Source: Burkholderiaceae bacterium | GTDB lineage: Bacteria > Pseudomonadota > Gammaproteobacteria > Burkholderiales > Burkholderiaceae_E | Direction of reading: 5' to 3' | Assembly (NCBI GenBank): GCA_024235875.1 | Contig: JACKLP010000001.1 | Location: 248,001-312,000, forward strand | DNA: 64,000 bases | Shown here: positions 61,320 through 64,000 of the stretch, one piece after another | Layout: the number at the start of each line of letters is the position of its first letter | Position numbering within the stretch: position 1 is the first letter of the stretch | Notes under the pieces: generated by a model | The model's input: only the letters and a program-made list of their open reading frames with translations | The model's database searches: none | What the model was told of the DNA's origin: nothing | Position numbers and translations under genes: made by a program

Positions 61320-62102
61320 TCAGTCCGATGACGAGTCGGCCCACGCGCGTTGCATGCCGCGGATCCAGCGCGCGCGGTCGGCGACTCGGGCCGCCTCCCA
61401 ATGCGCCACCTGCGGATGCGTGAGAATCAGGAAGCGCTCGTCGGCCAGGCCTTCGACCACCGCCAATGCGAGTTCGTCGGGCGTCATCAATGACTGCCCC
61501 GCCGACATCGCGGCGCGCCGCTCGGCCGTCTCGGCCTGCAGCATCGGCGTGTCGATGATGCCCGGGCACAGGCACGAGACGCCGATCCCGTCGGCGCCAT
61601 GGGCGATCGCCAGCCACTCGGCATGGGCCAGCGCCGCATGCTTGGTCACCGCATAGGGTGCGTCGGGCTGCGACAGCAGGCCGGCGGCGGATGCCGTGAA
61701 GAGCAGCCAGCCGCCGCCGCGCGGCTTCATTCGCGGCACCAACGCCCGTGCCGCATGAACGTGCGCCATCACATGTACGGCCCAAAGCCGCTGCCATACT
61801 TCGTCGGACGGATACGGACCTTCCGGCACGCCGACGCCGGCGTTGGCGCAATAGAGCGCGATCGGACCATCGCGAGCCTCGATCCGATCGATCAACACCT
61901 CGGTCGCATCCGCGTCGGTTACGTCCAGGCAGGCGGCACGGCCCGCGGGGCCACAAGCGGCCGCGACCCGTTCGGCCGCATCCGCGTCCCGATCGACGAC
62001 GACGACCCGGCGCGCATCTTCGGCAGCGAATCGGCGCGCCATCGCGGCGCCGATACCGCTGCCGGCGCCGGTCACCACCACCACGGTATTCTCGACCCGC
62101 AT
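61320..62102 (-). CDS. Short-chain dehydrogenase/reductase
   Basis: A 260-residue SDR with cofactor motif TGAGSGIG (residues 11-18), CANAG in place of NNAG, and the catalytic Tyr-x3-Lys in YAVTK preceded by Ser in TASAAG. I chose the ATG at 62102, preceded by GGAGAGG, 1 bp after the quinone-oxidoreductase stop. Within this run it may oxidise a hydroxyacyl-CoA or an alcohol; the substrate is unknown. Confidence 0.9.
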   Translation of the reverse strand: MRVENTVVVVTGAGSGIGAAMARRFAAEDARRVVVVDRDADAAERVAAACGPAGRAACLDVTDADATEVLIDRIEARDGPIALYCANAGVGVPEGPYPSDEVWQRLWAVHVMAHVHAARALVPRMKPRGGGWLLFTASAAGLLSQPDAPYAVTKHAALAHAEWLAIAHGADGIGVSCLCPGIIDTPMLQAETAERRAAMSAGQSLMTPDELALAVVEGLADERFLILTHPQVAHWEAARVADRARWIRGMQRAWADSSSD

Positions 62103-62103
62103 C

Positions 62104-63096
62104 TCACCCTCTCCGGCCAAGGGCGGTGGTCAGCACGATCTTTCCCATCGCACGGCGGGCTGCGACTTCCTCGAGGGCGGCGATAGCCTCTTCGAGGGGC
62201 CGCCGCTGGGTAACCGCCGGACGAATCCGCCCGCTGGCGAGCCAAGCGGTCAGCTCTTGCATCAGTTCGGCCGCGCGGGCCGGCTCTTGTTCGCGAAATC
62301 TCCCGTAGAACACCCCGACGATCGAACAGCCCTTGAGGAGCGCCAGGTTCAGCGGCGGGCGCGGAATCTCGCCGGCGGTGAAACCGATCACCAGATAACG
62401 CCCTTTCCAGGCCATGCTGCGTAACGCCGGCTCAGCGTAGCCGCCGCCGACCGGGTCGTAGACGACATCCACGCCGCGCCCACCGGTGAGCTCGCGAAGG
62501 CGCTCGCGCAAGTCCTCGCGGCTGTAGTCGATGCCTGCATCGGCACCGTACTCATGGCAAAGCGCCAGCTTGCGGGCGCTGCTGGCGGCCGCGATCACGC
62601 GAGCGCCCAGGTGACGACCGAGTTCCACCGCGGACAGGCCGGTACCACCCGCGGCACCGAGCACGAGCAGGGTCTCGCCCGCTCGCAACCGTGCGCGCTC
62701 GACGAGCGCATAGTGTGTCGTGCCATAAGTGATGACGAGCGAGGCGGCCGCATCCATCGAGACGCCGGCCGGCAATGCGACCAGCTTTCGAGCGTCGGTG
62801 ACGACCTCTTCCGCAAAGCCGCCCCAGCCGCAGACGGCGATGACGGGGTCGCCCACGCGGTAGCCCTGGACGCCCTCGCCCAGTGCCTTCACGGTACCAG
62901 CCGCCTCTCCTCCCGGGGAGAACGGCAGCGGCGGATGAAACTGGTACTTGTCCTCGATGATCAGCGTATCGGGAAAGTTCACGGCCGCCGCGTGGACTGC
63001 GACGAGCACTTCTCCCGGGCCGGGCTGCGGGGTCGGGACGTCCTCGAGCACCAGCGTGTCGGGCTTTCCGTAGGCCTTGCAAAGCAGTGCCTTCAT
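62104..63096 (-). CDS. NADPH:quinone oxidoreductase family protein
   Basis: A 330-residue zinc-independent medium-chain dehydrogenase of the quinone oxidoreductase/enoyl reductase group. It has the N-terminal GroES-like domain (SPGGEAAGTVKALG), the nucleotide motif GAAGGTGLSAVELG and the VYDPVGG strand. GGGGA lies 6 bp before the ATG at 63096. It sits between two SDR genes with almost no spacing, so it is part of that operon. Confidence 0.92.
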   Translation of the reverse strand: MKALLCKAYGKPDTLVLEDVPTPQPGPGEVLVAVHAAAVNFPDTLIIEDKYQFHPPLPFSPGGEAAGTVKALGEGVQGYRVGDPVIAVCGWGGFAEEVVTDARKLVALPAGVSMDAAASLVITYGTTHYALVERARLRAGETLLVLGAAGGTGLSAVELGRHLGARVIAAASSARKLALCHEYGADAGIDYSREDLRERLRELTGGRGVDVVYDPVGGGYAEPALRSMAWKGRYLVIGFTAGEIPRPPLNLALLKGCSIVGVFYGRFREQEPARAAELMQELTAWLASGRIRPAVTQRRPLEEAIAALEEVAARRAMGKIVLTTALGRRG

Positions 63097-63117
63097 CGAC
63101 ATCCCCAAGACGTTGTT

Positions 63118-63939
63118 TCAGAACAGGCCGATACTCAGCCCGCCGTCGGCGACCAGGCTGGCACCGGTCACGAAGCTCGATGCTGGCGAGACCAGGAACA
63201 GCACCACCCGCGCGATCTCCTCGGGCTCGCCCAACCGGCAAAGCGGCGTACGGGCAATCACACGGGCCTGCTCGGCGTCATCGTACTTGTCGGCCAGGCG
63301 GGTGCGTATCAGCCCGGGCATCACGGTGTTGACCCGGATCCCGGCCGGCCCGTACTCCTGCGCAAAGGCGCGTGACATGCCGATCAGGGCCGTCTTGAGG
63401 GTCGAGTACAAGGCCAGGCCCCGGTCCGGATGCAAGGCGGCGACAGAAGCCATGTTCACGATCGCACCACCACCCCCGTCCCCCCGCACAGACATGAGAC
63501 GGGCCGCTTCAGCGGCCAGATACCAGTAGCCCCGAAGGTCGACTTCGACCGTCTTCGTGAAGAGGCCCAGGTCGGTGTCCGCGATTCGGCGCAGCGGGCT
63601 CAGGACCGCATTGTTGACGAGGATGTCGAGCCCGCCATGGCGCTTGCCGAGGTGCGCCGCCATCGATGCGATGTCGTCCATGCGGCCGATGTGGCAGGCG
63701 ACACCTTCGGCGCTGAGTCCCAAGGCACGCAACTCGCGCGCCACCCGGTCGCACTCGGCCTGATGCCGGCTGCTGACCACCACATGGGCACCGGCGCGGG
63801 CGAGCACGCGGGCGGTCGCCTCGCCGATCCCCTGGGTCGAGCCCGTGACCAGCGCCACCCGCCCCGCCAGCGAGAAAGGATCGGACTGCTCCGGGGTCCG
63901 ATGACCCGCCACGCCGGCCGCTGCGACGCCACTCACCAC
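63118..63939 (-). CDS. Short-chain dehydrogenase/reductase, 5' end uncertain
   Basis: An SDR with TGSTQGIG as cofactor motif, NNAV in place of NNAG, and the catalytic Tyr-x3-Lys in YSTLK. The start shown is a GTG; the first 25 residues before the Rossmann fold are not conserved in the family. The frame stays open upstream toward the window edge, so the true start may lie outside. It lies 21 bp upstream of the quinone-oxidoreductase gene and probably heads that operon. Confidence 0.87.
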   Translation of the reverse strand: MVSGVAAAGVAGHRTPEQSDPFSLAGRVALVTGSTQGIGEATARVLARAGAHVVVSSRHQAECDRVARELRALGLSAEGVACHIGRMDDIASMAAHLGKRHGGLDILVNNAVLSPLRRIADTDLGLFTKTVEVDLRGYWYLAAEAARLMSVRGDGGGGAIVNMASVAALHPDRGLALYSTLKTALIGMSRAFAQEYGPAGIRVNTVMPGLIRTRLADKYDDAEQARVIARTPLCRLGEPEEIARVVLFLVSPASSFVTGASLVADGGLSIGLF

Positions 63940-64000
63940 CGGAACAGCGCCGCGTCCGAGCGCGGTCGCGGTGCCGCGGCGGCCGTCTGCGGTTTGGGCT

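Noticed and set aside
1..64000. CRISPR arrays, insertion sequences, integrases, tRNA or rRNA genes
   Set aside because: I saw no regularly spaced direct repeats with unique spacers, no transposase or integrase proteins, and no cloverleaf or rRNA sequences.

Overview
The window is 64 kb of high-GC chromosome with very dense coding and no tRNA, rRNA, phage, insertion sequence or CRISPR array that I could find. The gene orders lepA/mucD, rpmF-plsX-fabHDG-acpP-fabF, maf beside an RsmI-like methylase, and rluC divergent from rne, together with the protein sequences, point to a betaproteobacterium, probably Burkholderiales. Genus cannot be read from the sequence.

Left part (1-21.5 kb), housekeeping: lepA (cut by the window edge), the periplasmic protease mucD, a YgfX-like membrane protein, the fatty-acid/phospholipid operon fabF-acpP-fabG-fabD-fabH-plsX-rpmF with yceD upstream, then maf, an RsmI-family methylase, an S49 peptidase, a Rieske protein, a Gph-like phosphatase, rluC, a long rne leader, rne, and the molybdenum cofactor genes moaA-mobA-moeA. 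The rpoE-rseA-rseB block that usually separates fabF from mucD in betaproteobacteria is absent.

Middle (21.5-46.5 kb): a five-gene minus-strand operon encoding an RND adaptor, an RND pump, a DUF2892 protein, a TDT-family transporter and a CsoR-family repressor. Its promoter carries a perfect CsoR-type dyad (ATATACCC-CTAC-GGGTATAT) in the spacer between -35 and -10. I regard this as the best candidate for an undescribed system. It is followed by a K+ channel with an unusual filter, two small cytochromes c, a MoxR ATPase and VWA protein with an SMR gene between them, a GspE/PilB-type ATPase, a spermidine-synthase-like methyltransferase fold, a family 6 uracil-DNA-glycosylase-like enzyme, htpG, a MocR regulator divergent from an EamA exporter and PhzF, a hydroxyacyl-CoA hydrolase-like enzyme, and parC/parE.

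Right part (46.6-64 kb), accessory catabolism: a molybdenum hydroxylase operon (FAD, 2[2Fe-2S] and molybdopterin subunits, the last with the form II AYRGAGR motif) translationally coupled to a biotin-dependent carboxyltransferase without its partner subunits. Then come an SH3/coiled-coil membrane protein, an enoyl-CoA hydratase, a TRAP solute receptor, two acyl-CoA dehydrogenases, an acyl-CoA synthetase, an AraC regulator, a LivK-like receptor, two short-chain dehydrogenases and a quinone oxidoreductase. These look like parts of CoA-dependent degradation of one or more unidentified carboxylic acids. The Mo-cofactor genes at 18-21 kb could supply the hydroxylase.
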